A stretch of 64,000 nucleotides of DNA from Urbifossiella limnaea (GCF_007747215.1 NZ_CP036273.1:5502322-5566321), one strand, 5' to 3'; shown: positions 7,137 through 16,330, counted from the first letter of the stretch. Notes: a model not told the origin generated them from the letters alone. Numbers and translations are program-made.

Positions 7137-8707
7137 TGCCGCGCACGTCGTTCCTGGCCCCGCTCGCCGACAGCCGCCTCGTCCGCCGCGCCGCCGACGC
7201 CGGATTCGTCCGCTACGCGCACGCGCGCGCCGCGTACCTCGACCGGGTCGACGCCGGCCGGCTCCAGCGCGCCACGCTGATGAGCCTCGTCCGCCGCGCC
7301 CGCGACACCCGCTTCGGCCGCGACCACGACTTCGGCCGCATCACGTCCGTCGCCGACTTCCAGGCCCGCGTCCCCGTCCGCGGCTACGAGTTCTTCTGGG
7401 ACACGTACTGGAAGCCCACCTTCCCCCGGCTCGACGACGTGACGTGGCCGGGCCGGCTGCCCTACTACGCACTGTCCAGCGGCACCACGAGCGGCGCCAC
7501 GAAGTACGTGCCGGTGTCGCGCGAGATGCTGGCCAGCAACCGCAAGGCGGCGCGCACGACCGCCGCGCTGTTCCGACACTCGCGCCCCGAGGCGCGGACG
7601 CTGACGGGGAAGATTTTCTTCCTCGGCGGCACCACCGACCTGCGCCCGCTGAGCGACGGCAGCCGGGCCGGCGACCTGAGCGGCATCGCCTTCCGCGAGG
7701 TCACCGACGTGGTGCGCCCCTACGTGTTCCCGCCGCCGCCGCTCGCCGCCCTCACCGACTGGGACGAGAAGCTCACCCGCGCCGCGGCGTTGTCCGTCCG
7801 CGAGCGGATCACCACGGTCAGCGGCGTGCCGGCGTGGCTGCTGACGCTCTTCGACCGGGTGAAGGAGGCGACCGGCGCCAGCACCGTCGCGGAGGCGTGG
7901 CCGGCCCTGCGGCTCGTCGTCCACGGCGGCACGAGTTTCGACCCGTACCGCGCCCTGTTCCGCCGCGAGATCGGCGACGACCGCGTAAGCTTCTGCGAGG
8001 TTTACGCCTGCTCGGAGGGCTTCGTCGCCGCCGAGGACCCGCGCCACGGCCTGCTGCGGGTCGTGCCCGATCACGACGTGTTCTTCGAGTTCGTGCCGGT
8101 GGACCAGCTCGCGCAGCCGTACCCGGAGCGGCACACGCTGGCGACGGTGGAGCCCGGCGTGCCGTACGCGGTGGTGCTGACGACGTGCGCCGGCCTGTGG
8201 GCGTACCTGCTCGGCGACACGGTGGCGTTCGAGAGCCGCAACCCGCCCCTGCTCCGCTTCACGGGGCGCACCAAGTTCTTCCTGTCGGCGTTCGGCGAGC
8301 ACCTGATCCAGGAGGAGGTGGAGCGGGCGGTCGCGGCGGCGGCGCGGGCGGCGGCGGCGGACGTGCCGGAGTACCACGTCGGCCCCGAGTTCCCGCCCGA
8401 CCCGCGGACGCCCGGCCGGCACCTGTACCTGGTCGAGTTCGCCGGCGCGGCGGCCGACGCGGCCCGGTTCGCGGCCGACATCGACGCCGAACTGTCCAGG
8501 CTGAACGAGGACTACGCGGCGCACCGGGCCGGCGACCTGACGATGCGGGTGCCGCGGGTGGCGGCCGTGCGGCGCGGCGGGTTCGCGGCGTGGATGAAGT
8601 CCCGCGGCGCGTTCGGCGGCCAGCACAAGGTGCCGCGGATGGACAACACCGGGGCGCGGACCGCGGAGCTGGCGGAGTGGTTCGCGCGGGAGGGGTGGCT
8701 CCTCTGA
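7136..8707 (+). CDS. GH3-family acyl-adenylate amide synthetase
   Basis: This 523-residue protein belongs to the GH3 family of the ANL-like adenylating enzymes. Plant members activate a carboxylate with ATP and join it to an amino acid. Visible motifs are the P-loop SSGTTSGATKY (114-124), HGGTSFDPY, YACSEGFVA (motif 2, with the ATP-contacting SEG), LLGDTV and the C-terminal lysine-rich GGQHKVPRM. Bacterial GH3 proteins are largely uncharacterised. The gene is the last of three coupled genes with a hydrolase and a lipid-type methyltransferase. That context suggests an acyl-amide product whose amine is methylated, but no substrate is proven. Confidence 0.85.
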   Translation: MPRTSFLAPLADSRLVRRAADAGFVRYAHARAAYLDRVDAGRLQRATLMSLVRRARDTRFGRDHDFGRITSVADFQARVPVRGYEFFWDTYWKPTFPRLDDVTWPGRLPYYALSSGTTSGATKYVPVSREMLASNRKAARTTAALFRHSRPEARTLTGKIFFLGGTTDLRPLSDGSRAGDLSGIAFREVTDVVRPYVFPPPPLAALTDWDEKLTRAAALSVRERITTVSGVPAWLLTLFDRVKEATGASTVAEAWPALRLVVHGGTSFDPYRALFRREIGDDRVSFCEVYACSEGFVAAEDPRHGLLRVVPDHDVFFEFVPVDQLAQPYPERHTLATVEPGVPYAVVLTTCAGLWAYLLGDTVAFESRNPPLLRFTGRTKFFLSAFGEHLIQEEVERAVAAAARAAAADVPEYHVGPEFPPDPRTPGRHLYLVEFAGAAADAARFAADIDAELSRLNEDYAAHRAGDLTMRVPRVAAVRRGGFAAWMKSRGAFGGQHKVPRMDNTGARTAELAEWFAREGWLL

Positions 8708-8731
8708 CGCCACACGCGGCGCGGGAAGCGG

Positions 8732-8760
8732 TTGCAATCCGACGCCGGATCCGCTCCAAT
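8732..8760 (+). promoter_or_regulatory. Possible sigma70 promoter of the DUF1501 gene
   Basis: TTGCAA (8732-8737), a 17-bp spacer and TCCAAT (8755-8760) lie 33 bases before the ATG at 8793. The -10 box is a poor match. Confidence 0.35.
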
Positions 8761-8792
8761 ACCAACACCCACCCCGAGCCCTCTCCCGCCTC

Positions 8793-10142
8793 ATGCTCAC
8801 CCTACTCACCCCCGACCGCGACCCGCTATCCCGCCGCGCCTGGCTCCGCGCCGGCGCCGTCGGCCTCGGCGGCCTCGCGCTCCCGCAGTTGGCCGCCGCC
8901 CGCCCCGCCGGCCGCGCCAAGTCCGTCATCGTGTTCGGCCTCCTCGGCGGCCCGTCGCAGCACGACACTTGGGACCCAAAGCCCGACGCCCCCGCCGAGG
9001 TCCGCGGGCCGTTCGGCAGCATCGCCACCCGCACGCCCGGCCTTCGCGTCGGCGAGTTGATGCCGCTCACGGCACAGCTCACCGACAAGCTCGCCGTGCT
9101 GCGGGCCGTGGCCACCGACGACAACGCCCACTCGTCGAGCGGCTACCAGATGCTGACCGGCGTGCCGCACCAGCCGCCGAGCCAGGAGAACGCCACCCCG
9201 CGGGCGCCGAACAACGCCCCGAGCCTCGGCAGCATCGTCCGCTACCTGCGGCCGGCGCCGGGCAAGCTCCCCGCGGCGGTCACGCTGCCGGAACACATGT
9301 GGAACGACGGCGGCTTCACGTGGCCCGGCCAGGACGCCGGGCTGCTCGGCCGGAAGCACGACCCGTGGCTTGTGCCGTGTGACCCGAGCAACGCCCGCTT
9401 CAAGATCGACTCGCTGGCCGCGCCGGACGAAGTGCCCGCGGCCCGGTTGCGCGACCGCCGCGGACTACTCGGCGGTCTCGACCGCTTCCCGACCGGGGCG
9501 GAGTCCGAGTCGTACGACGCGGGCGTGCGGAAGGCGTTCGAATTGGTGGCGAGCGGGGCGGCGCGCGAGGCGTTCGATCTGAACCGCGAGCCGGCGAAGC
9601 TCCGCGAGCGGTACGGGAACTCGCGGTTTGCCCAGAGCTGCCTGCTGGCCCGGCGGCTGGTCGAGGCCGGCGTGTCGCTGGTGCAGGTGAACTGGACGCG
9701 GATCGCCAACCTGCCGAACCAGGGCGGCTGGGACACGCACGCGAAGCACAACGACGCCGCGAAGGACTTCCTGATGCCGATGATGGACCGCGCCTTCTCG
9801 GCGCTCGTGTCCGACCTGGAGGTGCGCGGCCTGCTCGACGAGACGCTGGTCGTGTGGTTCGGGGAGTTCGGCCGGACGCCGCGGTTCAACGGCAACGCCG
9901 GCCGCGACCACTGGGGGCACGTGTTCTCGCTGGCGCTGGCCGGCGGCGGCGTCCGCGGCGGCGTGGTGTACGGCGCGAGCGACAAGCACGGCGCCCGCCC
10001 GGCCGACGGCCGCGTGGCGCCGCGCGACCTGATCGCCACCGTGCTTCACCTGCTGGGGCTCCCGCCCGAAGCGGAGCTGCGCGACACCGAGGGGCGGCCG
10101 TTCCCGGCGAGCCGCGGCGAGGTGATCCGCGCCGTCGTCTAA
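8793..10142 (+). CDS. DUF1501 protein with Tat leader (sulfatase-like fold)
   Basis: A 449-residue exported protein. The leader has a twin-arginine motif SRRAWLRAG (13-21) and a hydrophobic stretch, followed by a DUF1501 domain with VFGLLGGPSQHDTWDPK, MLTGVPHQPPS, GGWDTHAKH and VVWFGEFGRTPRFN. DUF1501 resembles alkaline phosphatase/sulfatase folds and is greatly expanded in planctomycetes, usually beside a DUF1549/1553 or DUF1592-type partner. No such partner is next to this copy. Its TAA overlaps the TAG of the convergent metalloprotease gene by three bases. Confidence 0.88.
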   Translation: MLTLLTPDRDPLSRRAWLRAGAVGLGGLALPQLAAARPAGRAKSVIVFGLLGGPSQHDTWDPKPDAPAEVRGPFGSIATRTPGLRVGELMPLTAQLTDKLAVLRAVATDDNAHSSSGYQMLTGVPHQPPSQENATPRAPNNAPSLGSIVRYLRPAPGKLPAAVTLPEHMWNDGGFTWPGQDAGLLGRKHDPWLVPCDPSNARFKIDSLAAPDEVPAARLRDRRGLLGGLDRFPTGAESESYDAGVRKAFELVASGAAREAFDLNREPAKLRERYGNSRFAQSCLLARRLVEAGVSLVQVNWTRIANLPNQGGWDTHAKHNDAAKDFLMPMMDRAFSALVSDLEVRGLLDETLVVWFGEFGRTPRFNGNAGRDHWGHVFSLALAGGGVRGGVVYGASDKHGARPADGRVAPRDLIATVLHLLGLPPEAELRDTEGRPFPASRGEVIRAVV

Positions 10143-12052
10143 AAGCCGTAGTACCACGGCGGGGGCGCCGGCGCCTCGAAGGTGAGCGACTCGTCGCCCG
10201 CCGGCCGCACCGGGGCCGGCTCCGCCGGCGGCAGCGGCTCGCCGACCGCGCCGGTCGCGTTGCCGTCGTCCGGTGGCGGTTGCTCCGGGTAGGTCGTGGA
10301 CGTACCCGGGTCGTAGGGCCCGGCCGGGTCGCTCACCTCGCGCACGCCGGCCCAGTAATTCGTGGCCCCGGGCGAGGCGCTGATCGTCACCGTATACACC
10401 CCCGGGGCCAGGTACACGGCCCTGTTCGTCGCCCCCTCACGGTCCCGCACCAGCGTCAGCACCACCTTCCCCGCCGCGTCTCGGACGGTCAGCGTCGCCC
10501 CGCCGGTCGCCGCGCCGTCGGCCGCGGTCGACACCAGAACGAACTCGAACAGCCGGGCGTTGTTCACGGTCAGCCCGGTCGCCGCGGCCGGCGCGGCGGT
10601 GGTGAGTCGGCCCGCCGCCAGCCGCGAGTAGCGGACCTCGACCGGCGGATGGAAGTCGGCGGTCAGGCGGTAGCGGCCGGTGGCGTCCGCGCCGGCCGGG
10701 TTCGACACGCGGACGTAGAACGCCCCGCCGCGGGGCACCTGCGTCACCTGAATCGTCAGCACGCCGCCCGAACTGGCGAGGACCTGGAACGGCACCGATC
10801 GGCCGGCGGCGTCGAGTACGGCCAGTTCCGGGTGCGCCTTCCCGTCGAGGTTCGTGACCGAGACCACCATCGCCCGCGGGGCCGCGTTCGTGGTCGGCGG
10901 CACGCGGACGGTGTAGACGTCCACGTCGGCCGATGAATCCACGTTGGCGTCGGCCGCGAACCCGTCCGCCCCGGCGCCCCGGCCGTCCAGGGCGGCGGCG
11001 CCCCGCGGCGTGTTGTCGATCAGCCTCTCGGCCACCTGCGGGGGCAGCGTCAGTCCGCTCGTGCGGGCCACACTCACCTCGTAGCCGCCGACGGCGAACA
11101 CGTCTCCGGTGGCGCCGGTCACCGTCACAAAGCAGCCGAGTTTGACGAGCGACTGCGGCACGTCCAGAGTCACGTCCTGCCCGGGGCCGGTGGCGGTGCC
11201 GGCCGCCACGAGCCGACCCCAGCGGTCGGTGATTTCCACCCGCGCCGCCAGCAGGCTGACGCCGGAGGTCCTCACCCGCACCTCCAGTTGCCCGAGCTGC
11301 GACGCGTTCAGGAGCGAGTACACGTCGGTGTCGCCGGGACCGATGTCGGCGGTGAGGCGGTCGGAGCCGAGCACGGCGTCCACCGGCGTGGCCGTGAGGC
11401 GGCTACCGTTCCCGCCGACGCGCTCGTGGGCGTCCGGCTGCCGCGCCCCGTAGTACGAGCGGACGGCGTCGATGTCGGCGGCGCTCAGGCCGGTTTTGGG
11501 GCCGGTGTAGTTTTCCGACATGGCCGAGGTCGGGTCGTTCGAGTGCTCCATCCCGAAGACGTGGCCGGCCTCGTGCAGTGCCACCGTGAAGACGTCGGCG
11601 GCGGTAGGCGTGGCGACCGCGGCGAAGCGGGCGCGGGTGTTGAACAGCACGTCGCCGGACCACGTGCCGATGCTCCAGTCGAAGGCCGAGGCGTTGGCCA
11701 GCGAGTCGTCGGACAGCGGCACGGCGCCGACCCGCACATCCCCGAAGCGGAAGTCGCCCTGGGCCGGGCCGGGGGTGCCGAACGCCTGCCCGCCGTCGGC
11801 GACGAGGGCGACGTTGGCGGGGATTTGCACGGCCCACGTCTGGAAGGCGCGGAGCACCTCGCGCTGCCAGACGGCGGCGGGGACGCCGGCGAACGCGGTG
11901 GCGGTGTCGGACGCGGCTTCGCCGACGCGGGTCCCGTCGGCGGCGAAGCTGAGGGTGAGGGTTCCCGGGTCCGGCCACGGCGAGCCGAGGGCGGCCGGCG
12001 CCGTGCGGTCCTCCAGGGCTTCGATCCGGAGCGGCATCGGGGGAATCCTCAC
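10139..12052 (-). CDS. Secreted matrixin-type metzincin metalloprotease
   Basis: The 637-residue product opens with RIEALEDRTAPAALG, the LExR-type N-terminus of planctomycete extracellular proteins, and lacks a classical signal peptide. The catalytic domain (about 25-200) has the zinc site HEAGHVFGMEH (H160, E161, H164, H170) and a Met-turn at SAMSENY (M178), then LSAADIDAVRSYYG typical of matrixins. The remainder is beta-rich: two or three bacterial pre-peptidase-like or Ig-like domains (DTDVYSL, ADVDVYTV, VSVTNLDGK), suited to binding wall or matrix polymers. It starts six bases after the stop of the kinase gene, so the two are probably one transcript. Confidence 0.85.
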   Translation of the reverse strand: MRIPPMPLRIEALEDRTAPAALGSPWPDPGTLTLSFAADGTRVGEAASDTATAFAGVPAAVWQREVLRAFQTWAVQIPANVALVADGGQAFGTPGPAQGDFRFGDVRVGAVPLSDDSLANASAFDWSIGTWSGDVLFNTRARFAAVATPTAADVFTVALHEAGHVFGMEHSNDPTSAMSENYTGPKTGLSAADIDAVRSYYGARQPDAHERVGGNGSRLTATPVDAVLGSDRLTADIGPGDTDVYSLLNASQLGQLEVRVRTSGVSLLAARVEITDRWGRLVAAGTATGPGQDVTLDVPQSLVKLGCFVTVTGATGDVFAVGGYEVSVARTSGLTLPPQVAERLIDNTPRGAAALDGRGAGADGFAADANVDSSADVDVYTVRVPPTTNAAPRAMVVSVTNLDGKAHPELAVLDAAGRSVPFQVLASSGGVLTIQVTQVPRGGAFYVRVSNPAGADATGRYRLTADFHPPVEVRYSRLAAGRLTTAAPAAATGLTVNNARLFEFVLVSTAADGAATGGATLTVRDAAGKVVLTLVRDREGATNRAVYLAPGVYTVTISASPGATNYWAGVREVSDPAGPYDPGTSTTYPEQPPPDDGNATGAVGEPLPPAEPAPVRPAGDESLTFEAPAPPPWYYGF

Positions 12053-12058
12053 GCGGGG

Positions 12059-14881
12059 TCAGGGGCGCGGCGCCGGCCGCGGCCCCGTCGTCGTCGCCAG
12101 CAGCCGCTGGAACTCGGCGTCGCCGCGGAGCGCAGCCAGGTCGGGGTCCGCCTCGACGTACTGCTGGCCGAACCCGGCCCGCAGCGCCGCCGCCAGCAGC
12201 CGCAGCGCCTCGGGCTTGTCCGCAGGGTGTGTCGCGGTCGTCAGGGCGTACACGCACGCCACCTGGTAGAGGTTCGGGCCGCGGGTGTCGAGCAGGAGTG
12301 CCGCCTTCGCGTCCTGCACCGCCGCGTCGCGCCTCCCGCCGCGGGCCAGCAGCACGGCCCGGCCGGCCCGCGCCCGCACGTAGTCGGGGTGGAAGCCGAC
12401 CGCCCGGTCCATCACCACGAGGGCGTCGGCCGGGCGGTTCAGGTGCTCGGCGAGCAGGTGCGCCTTCAACTGCAGCGCCGGCGCCGAGGTCGGGTTCAGC
12501 TTCAGCGCCGCGTCGGCGTCGGTCAGGGCGCCGGCCGCGTCACGGGCCTTCCGCACCTCGCCGCGGGCCACCCAGCTCAGTTCGTCAGCGGGCGTCAACG
12601 TCAGGCCGGCGGCGCGGTCGGCGGCGGCGCCGGCCGTGTCGCCGAGCCGGTCGCGCACGGCCGCGCGGAGGAAGTGGACGCGGACCGGGCTCACGCCCGC
12701 GGCCAGCGCCGCGGTCAGGTCGTCGTGTGCGCCCTTCAGGTCGCCGGCGGCGTCGCGGAGGCCGGCGCGGAGAACGTACACCTCGCCGCGGGTCGGGGCG
12801 AGATCCAGGGCCCGGTCGTAGTCGGCGCGGGCGGCGGGGAACTGGCGGACGCGGGCAAGCGCCACGCCGCGGTTCTGCCACGCCGGGGCGAAGTCGGGCC
12901 GCAGGGCCACGCACGCCGCGAAGCACACCGCGGCCAGCTCGTTCTGCTCCAGCGCCAGGTGCGCGGTGCCGCGGACGAACCACGCCGACAGGTTCGACGG
13001 GTCCTGCCGGGTCGCCTCGGTGAGGTGCGGGATCGCGTCCCGGTGCCGGCCGCCGCGGGCCAGCTGCGCCCCGAACAAGAAGCGGTCGCGGGCCGAACCC
13101 GGTTCCGGGGGCGCCTCGACTGGAAGGGGGCTGCCGCGGAGAGCGAGGAGGGCCGCGCGTTGCTCGCGGACCGCGCGCGGCAGCCGGTCACCGGCGAACC
13201 GCTCGGCCCGCTCGTTCCACGCGGCCGCGCGGTCGAGTTCGAGCCCGCGCTCGGTCGCGTCCGCCACCGCGCCTGCCTTCAGCAGCGCCACCTGGGCCAT
13301 GAGGTAGAACGTTTCGCCTACGTCCTGCCGGAGACGCTCGCCGTCGGCGGCGGGAAGCGACCTCACCGCCGGCGATGACAACCAGTTGTCATCGCCGGCG
13401 GCGTCGTACCGGTCGAGCACGCCGCGGAGGCGGCTCAGCCCGTCGTCCAGCGCCGGCCACGAGCGCTGCCGGTCGTCGAGGAACAGCTGCGCATCGCGGA
13501 AGGCGATGTCGTGCTCGGCCAGCCGGCCGCGGGCCTCCAGCGCGCGGCTTCGGTCGCGCGCCACGCCGGCCGCCGCGAGCCCGCCGCCGAGTAGCAGGAG
13601 TGCCACGCCCGCGACGGCCCCGGCCGAGGCGAGTCGCGGCCAGCGGCGGGCGAACTTTCGCACCCGCTCGCCGGCCGACGGGTTCGCCGCGTGCCGCAGC
13701 GGGCGGTGGGCCAGGTGCCGGCGGATGTCGTCACCCAGGTCCGCGGCCGTCTGGTAGCGGTCGGCCGGCTCCGGGGCCAGGCACGTCCGCACCAGCGACT
13801 CCACGGCCGGCGACACGGCCGGGTTGAACGGCCGCAGCGCCGGCGCCGGCCCGCGGCGGTCGGCGGCGCTTTCCAGCAACACGTCGGCGGAATCGCCGAG
13901 GCGCATGGGGAACGGGTGGCGACCGGTCAGGAGCTCGTAGAGGATCACGCCGAGGGAATAAATGTCGCAGCGGGCGTCGAGGTTGAGCCGGCCGAGGCGG
14001 TAGTCGTCGATGTGCTCGGGGGCCATGTACGGTACGGTGCCGCCGACGACCGGCGCGACGCCGAGGCCGCGCCGCTTGGTGTCCTCGGCCAGGCCGAAGT
14101 CGAGGAGCATGGCCCGGCCGTCGTCGGACAGCAGCACGTTCGCCGGCTTCAGGTCGCGGTGGAGGATGCCGCGGGCGTGGGCGTGGGCCAGGCCGTCGGC
14201 CAGCTCGCCGGCCAGTATCAGCACGGCGTCGGGATACGGCAGCTCGCTCACCCGCTCCCAGCCGAGCGTCGGCTCCGGCGTGCCGACCCCGGAAGGGGGT
14301 GCCGTTGCGACTTCCAGAGCCGTGCCGCCGCGGCGGGCGACCGTCGATTGCAGCTCCCTCCCGGACCGCGGCAACGACGCCCGGTTGCGCACCGTGCGGA
14401 CGACCTCGACCAGGGTGGTGCGACCGAGGTACGGCATGCACACCGCCTGGAACGGCCCGGCCTGGTGGAACGAATAAATCGGCACGATGTTCTGGTGCTG
14501 CAACTGCGCCAGCGCCCGCGTCTCGCCGGCGGCGTCGAGCGTCACCTTGAGCGCGACCTGGCGGCCCGCCAGGTCCGCCTGCCGGGCCAGGTACACGCGG
14601 CCGTAGCCGCCGCGGCCGATTTCTTCTTCCAGCTGGAAGCCGAGGAACTCGCCGCCCGCGCGGAGGAGTGCCGCAGCGGTATCGGCGAGTTGGGCCGTGG
14701 CGCGGTCGAACGCGTCGAGCCGGCCGGCGCCGGCGAGAAGTACCGCGGGGATGGCGACCGACGACGGCGCGACCGGCAGCGGCGTGTCGATGAGGTTGGT
14801 GTCGGGCAGGTCGTCGTGGTCGGACGCACGGCGTTTGGCGCGCCGATCGGCCGACGGGGGCGGCGGTTGGGTCGTGCTCAT
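12059..14881 (-). CDS. Membrane Ser/Thr protein kinase with extracytoplasmic TPR-like repeats
   Basis: This 940-residue PknB-like kinase has a glycine loop GRGGYGRVY (89-97), ATP-binding lysine K112 in VALKV, catalytic loop HRDLKPAN (D243), DFGLA (D261) and APEHIDD. An insert of about 45 residues separates the lobes (165-210). A single transmembrane helix spans about 417-440. The outer part (about 560-930) consists of TPR-like helical pairs (GAQLARGGRHRDAIPHL, FVRGTAHLALEQNELA). The ATG at 14881 begins the conserved part; the frame is open a further 138 codons upstream with low-complexity, shadow-like sequence. Downstream in the same operon is the secreted metalloprotease. Confidence 0.88.
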   Translation of the reverse strand: MSTTQPPPPSADRRAKRRASDHDDLPDTNLIDTPLPVAPSSVAIPAVLLAGAGRLDAFDRATAQLADTAAALLRAGGEFLGFQLEEEIGRGGYGRVYLARQADLAGRQVALKVTLDAAGETRALAQLQHQNIVPIYSFHQAGPFQAVCMPYLGRTTLVEVVRTVRNRASLPRSGRELQSTVARRGGTALEVATAPPSGVGTPEPTLGWERVSELPYPDAVLILAGELADGLAHAHARGILHRDLKPANVLLSDDGRAMLLDFGLAEDTKRRGLGVAPVVGGTVPYMAPEHIDDYRLGRLNLDARCDIYSLGVILYELLTGRHPFPMRLGDSADVLLESAADRRGPAPALRPFNPAVSPAVESLVRTCLAPEPADRYQTAADLGDDIRRHLAHRPLRHAANPSAGERVRKFARRWPRLASAGAVAGVALLLLGGGLAAAGVARDRSRALEARGRLAEHDIAFRDAQLFLDDRQRSWPALDDGLSRLRGVLDRYDAAGDDNWLSSPAVRSLPAADGERLRQDVGETFYLMAQVALLKAGAVADATERGLELDRAAAWNERAERFAGDRLPRAVREQRAALLALRGSPLPVEAPPEPGSARDRFLFGAQLARGGRHRDAIPHLTEATRQDPSNLSAWFVRGTAHLALEQNELAAVCFAACVALRPDFAPAWQNRGVALARVRQFPAARADYDRALDLAPTRGEVYVLRAGLRDAAGDLKGAHDDLTAALAAGVSPVRVHFLRAAVRDRLGDTAGAAADRAAGLTLTPADELSWVARGEVRKARDAAGALTDADAALKLNPTSAPALQLKAHLLAEHLNRPADALVVMDRAVGFHPDYVRARAGRAVLLARGGRRDAAVQDAKAALLLDTRGPNLYQVACVYALTTATHPADKPEALRLLAAALRAGFGQQYVEADPDLAALRGDAEFQRLLATTTGPRPAPRP

Positions 14882-15218
14882 GTACGCGCCGGCGGGCGGA
14901 TGAGGGGTCACGCCGACGGGTTGCGGGGGCGAAGTGAGAGGGCGACGACCGGCGGGCGAGGCGGTCCGACTCGTCTGAACCCTACAACACGAATGCGGGC
15001 TGTGCCGGTTGTAGGAGGAAATTCGGGGATCGGTGTTCGCCGGGACGCCCGAACGACGGTGCGGACCGCTTCTGACGGGTGACAGGGGCTCTCGGGCGGC
15101 GCTGCTGCACCCGAAAACGTTGTAGGATAACGGGTTCTGTCCAGTTCTTGGATTCAACCCGCCGTCGCACTGACGGTGTGACAGGTTCCCGCGACTGGTG
15201 TGTGGCGCGGCGGGAGAA
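14882..15218. other. Non-coding gap upstream of the kinase gene
   Basis: 337 bases between the esterase stop and the kinase start, both on the minus strand. It holds an inverted repeat (14981-15015) and a further GTTGTAGG at 15119-15126. No convincing -35/-10 pair with standard spacing was found, although the kinase promoter should be here. Confidence 0.5.
14981..15015. promoter_or_regulatory. CCTACAAC/GTTGTAGG inverted repeat, possible operator
   Basis: Perfect 8-bp arms at 14981-14988 and 15008-15015 with a 19-bp spacer, about 100 bases upstream of the kinase start codon. A third GTTGTAGG occurs at 15119. Three copies of an 8-mer in 150 bases suggests a binding site for a regulator. Confidence 0.35.
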
Positions 15219-16235
15219 TCATTTCCGCTCCCGCAGCGCCACCGCCGCCTCGCCGAGGGCCCGCCCGATGCCCAGCATCGTCCGTGGGCTGCCAAGGTAG
15301 TGGTAGGGGTAGTCGCTGCCGACGCGGTTCCACGCCTCCAGGTTCTCGCGCCAGCCCCTGCGGTAAATCGCGTCGGCTTCCGCGTCCCAGTGCGCGTCCG
15401 TCTTCACCAGGACGGCGTTGCCGCGGAACTCGTCCTTGGCAATCCCCGCCTGCTGGGCCGCCTTGAAGCGCTTGACGCCGTCGTTGGCCTTGTCGCCGTC
15501 CACGCCCATCTCGCCGACCACGACCGGCAGCTTTGGCGCACCCAAATCCTTCCGCACGTCGCGGATCAGGTGACCGAGGTTCGTCGCGTACTCGGCCGTC
15601 GCCTCCGCCGAGATCATGTCGTTCCACCCCTGGAACCAGATGAAACCCGCCAGCTCCGTCTTCTTGCCCGCCAGCTGCGGGAAGTGGGCGGCCACGTCCT
15701 TCACCGTGCTGCGGTACTCGTCCAGCATCGCCCGGTAGCTCGCGCCGAACGGCGCCGTCACGTCCGCCTCGGTGGCGTCGGCCTTGCGCTTCTTCAGGTC
15801 GGCGAGCATCTTGTCGAGCGCCTCGCGCGGCGGCATTCCGGCCGACGGGGGGCGGAAGTCGCGGTACAGGCTCTTGCCGCCCCACGCCGCCTTGATGAGG
15901 AGCACCGGCTGCGGGTAGCGGTCGCCGAGCACCTGGCCGAAGCCCAGCTCCGGGCCGATGCACTTCGGGGCGCCGTAGCCCGCCGTCAGCTTCCCCTTCC
16001 GCATCAGGAACTTCACGAGCACGTCGTCGCGCTCGGCCCAGGCCGAGCCGTGGCGGAACGGCGCCCACAAGTCGCGAGTGGCCGGCTGTGCGGCCTGGAA
16101 GTCCATCACGCTCACCTTCGCGTGCCCCTCCATGTTCGACTGACCGGCCAGGAGGAACACGAGCACAGGCGGTTCCTGCGCCCGCGCGGCGGCGGGCGCG
16201 GCAAGGAGGGCAAGCACGGCAAAGAAGCGCGGCAT
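15219..16235 (-). CDS. Secreted SASA-type carbohydrate esterase (sialate O-acetylesterase-like)
   Basis: A 338-residue secreted SGNH-type esterase. It has a signal peptide (residues 1-20, ending AAARAQ), the nucleophile block LLAGQSNMEGH (Ser33), IKAAWGGKSL, IWFQGWND (block III) and DAHWDAEAD with the catalytic Asp/His near the C-terminus. Such enzymes remove acetyl groups from acetylated sugars, here probably outside the cytoplasm. It has its own promoter (16268-16296), divergent from that of the secretin gene, with a 14-bp motif between them that recurs near 34117. Confidence 0.87.
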   Translation of the reverse strand: MPRFFAVLALLAAPAAARAQEPPVLVFLLAGQSNMEGHAKVSVMDFQAAQPATRDLWAPFRHGSAWAERDDVLVKFLMRKGKLTAGYGAPKCIGPELGFGQVLGDRYPQPVLLIKAAWGGKSLYRDFRPPSAGMPPREALDKMLADLKKRKADATEADVTAPFGASYRAMLDEYRSTVKDVAAHFPQLAGKKTELAGFIWFQGWNDMISAEATAEYATNLGHLIRDVRKDLGAPKLPVVVGEMGVDGDKANDGVKRFKAAQQAGIAKDEFRGNAVLVKTDAHWDAEADAIYRRGWRENLEAWNRVGSDYPYHYLGSPRTMLGIGRALGEAAVALRERK

Positions 16236-16267
16236 GGCGGACTCGTGGGCGGGGGGAAGACGCGCTC

Positions 16268-16296
16268 ACTGTCGGGGACCGGGGAAGGCCCGTCAA
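16268..16296 (-). promoter_or_regulatory. Sigma70-type promoter of the esterase gene
   Basis: On the minus strand, TTGACG (16296-16291), 17 bp and GACAGT (16273-16268). The ATG at 16235 follows about 33 bases later. Confidence 0.5.
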
Positions 16297-16300
16297 GCGC

Positions 16301-16314
16301 CGAATCGGCCCGAA
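16301..16314. promoter_or_regulatory. CGAATCGGCCCGAA motif between divergent promoters
   Basis: It lies four bases upstream of the esterase -35 box and 16 bases upstream of the secretin -35 box. The same 13 bases, in the same relation to a minus-strand promoter, occur at 34117. Confidence 0.45.
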
Positions 16315-16330
16315 CTTCAGTCGTTTTCGC

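Noticed and set aside
14882-15295. N-terminal extension of the kinase by 138 codons
   Set aside because: The extra residues look like non-coding translation (Arg/Ser/Pro-rich) and cover the operator-like repeats; the ATG at 14881 begins recognisable sequence.
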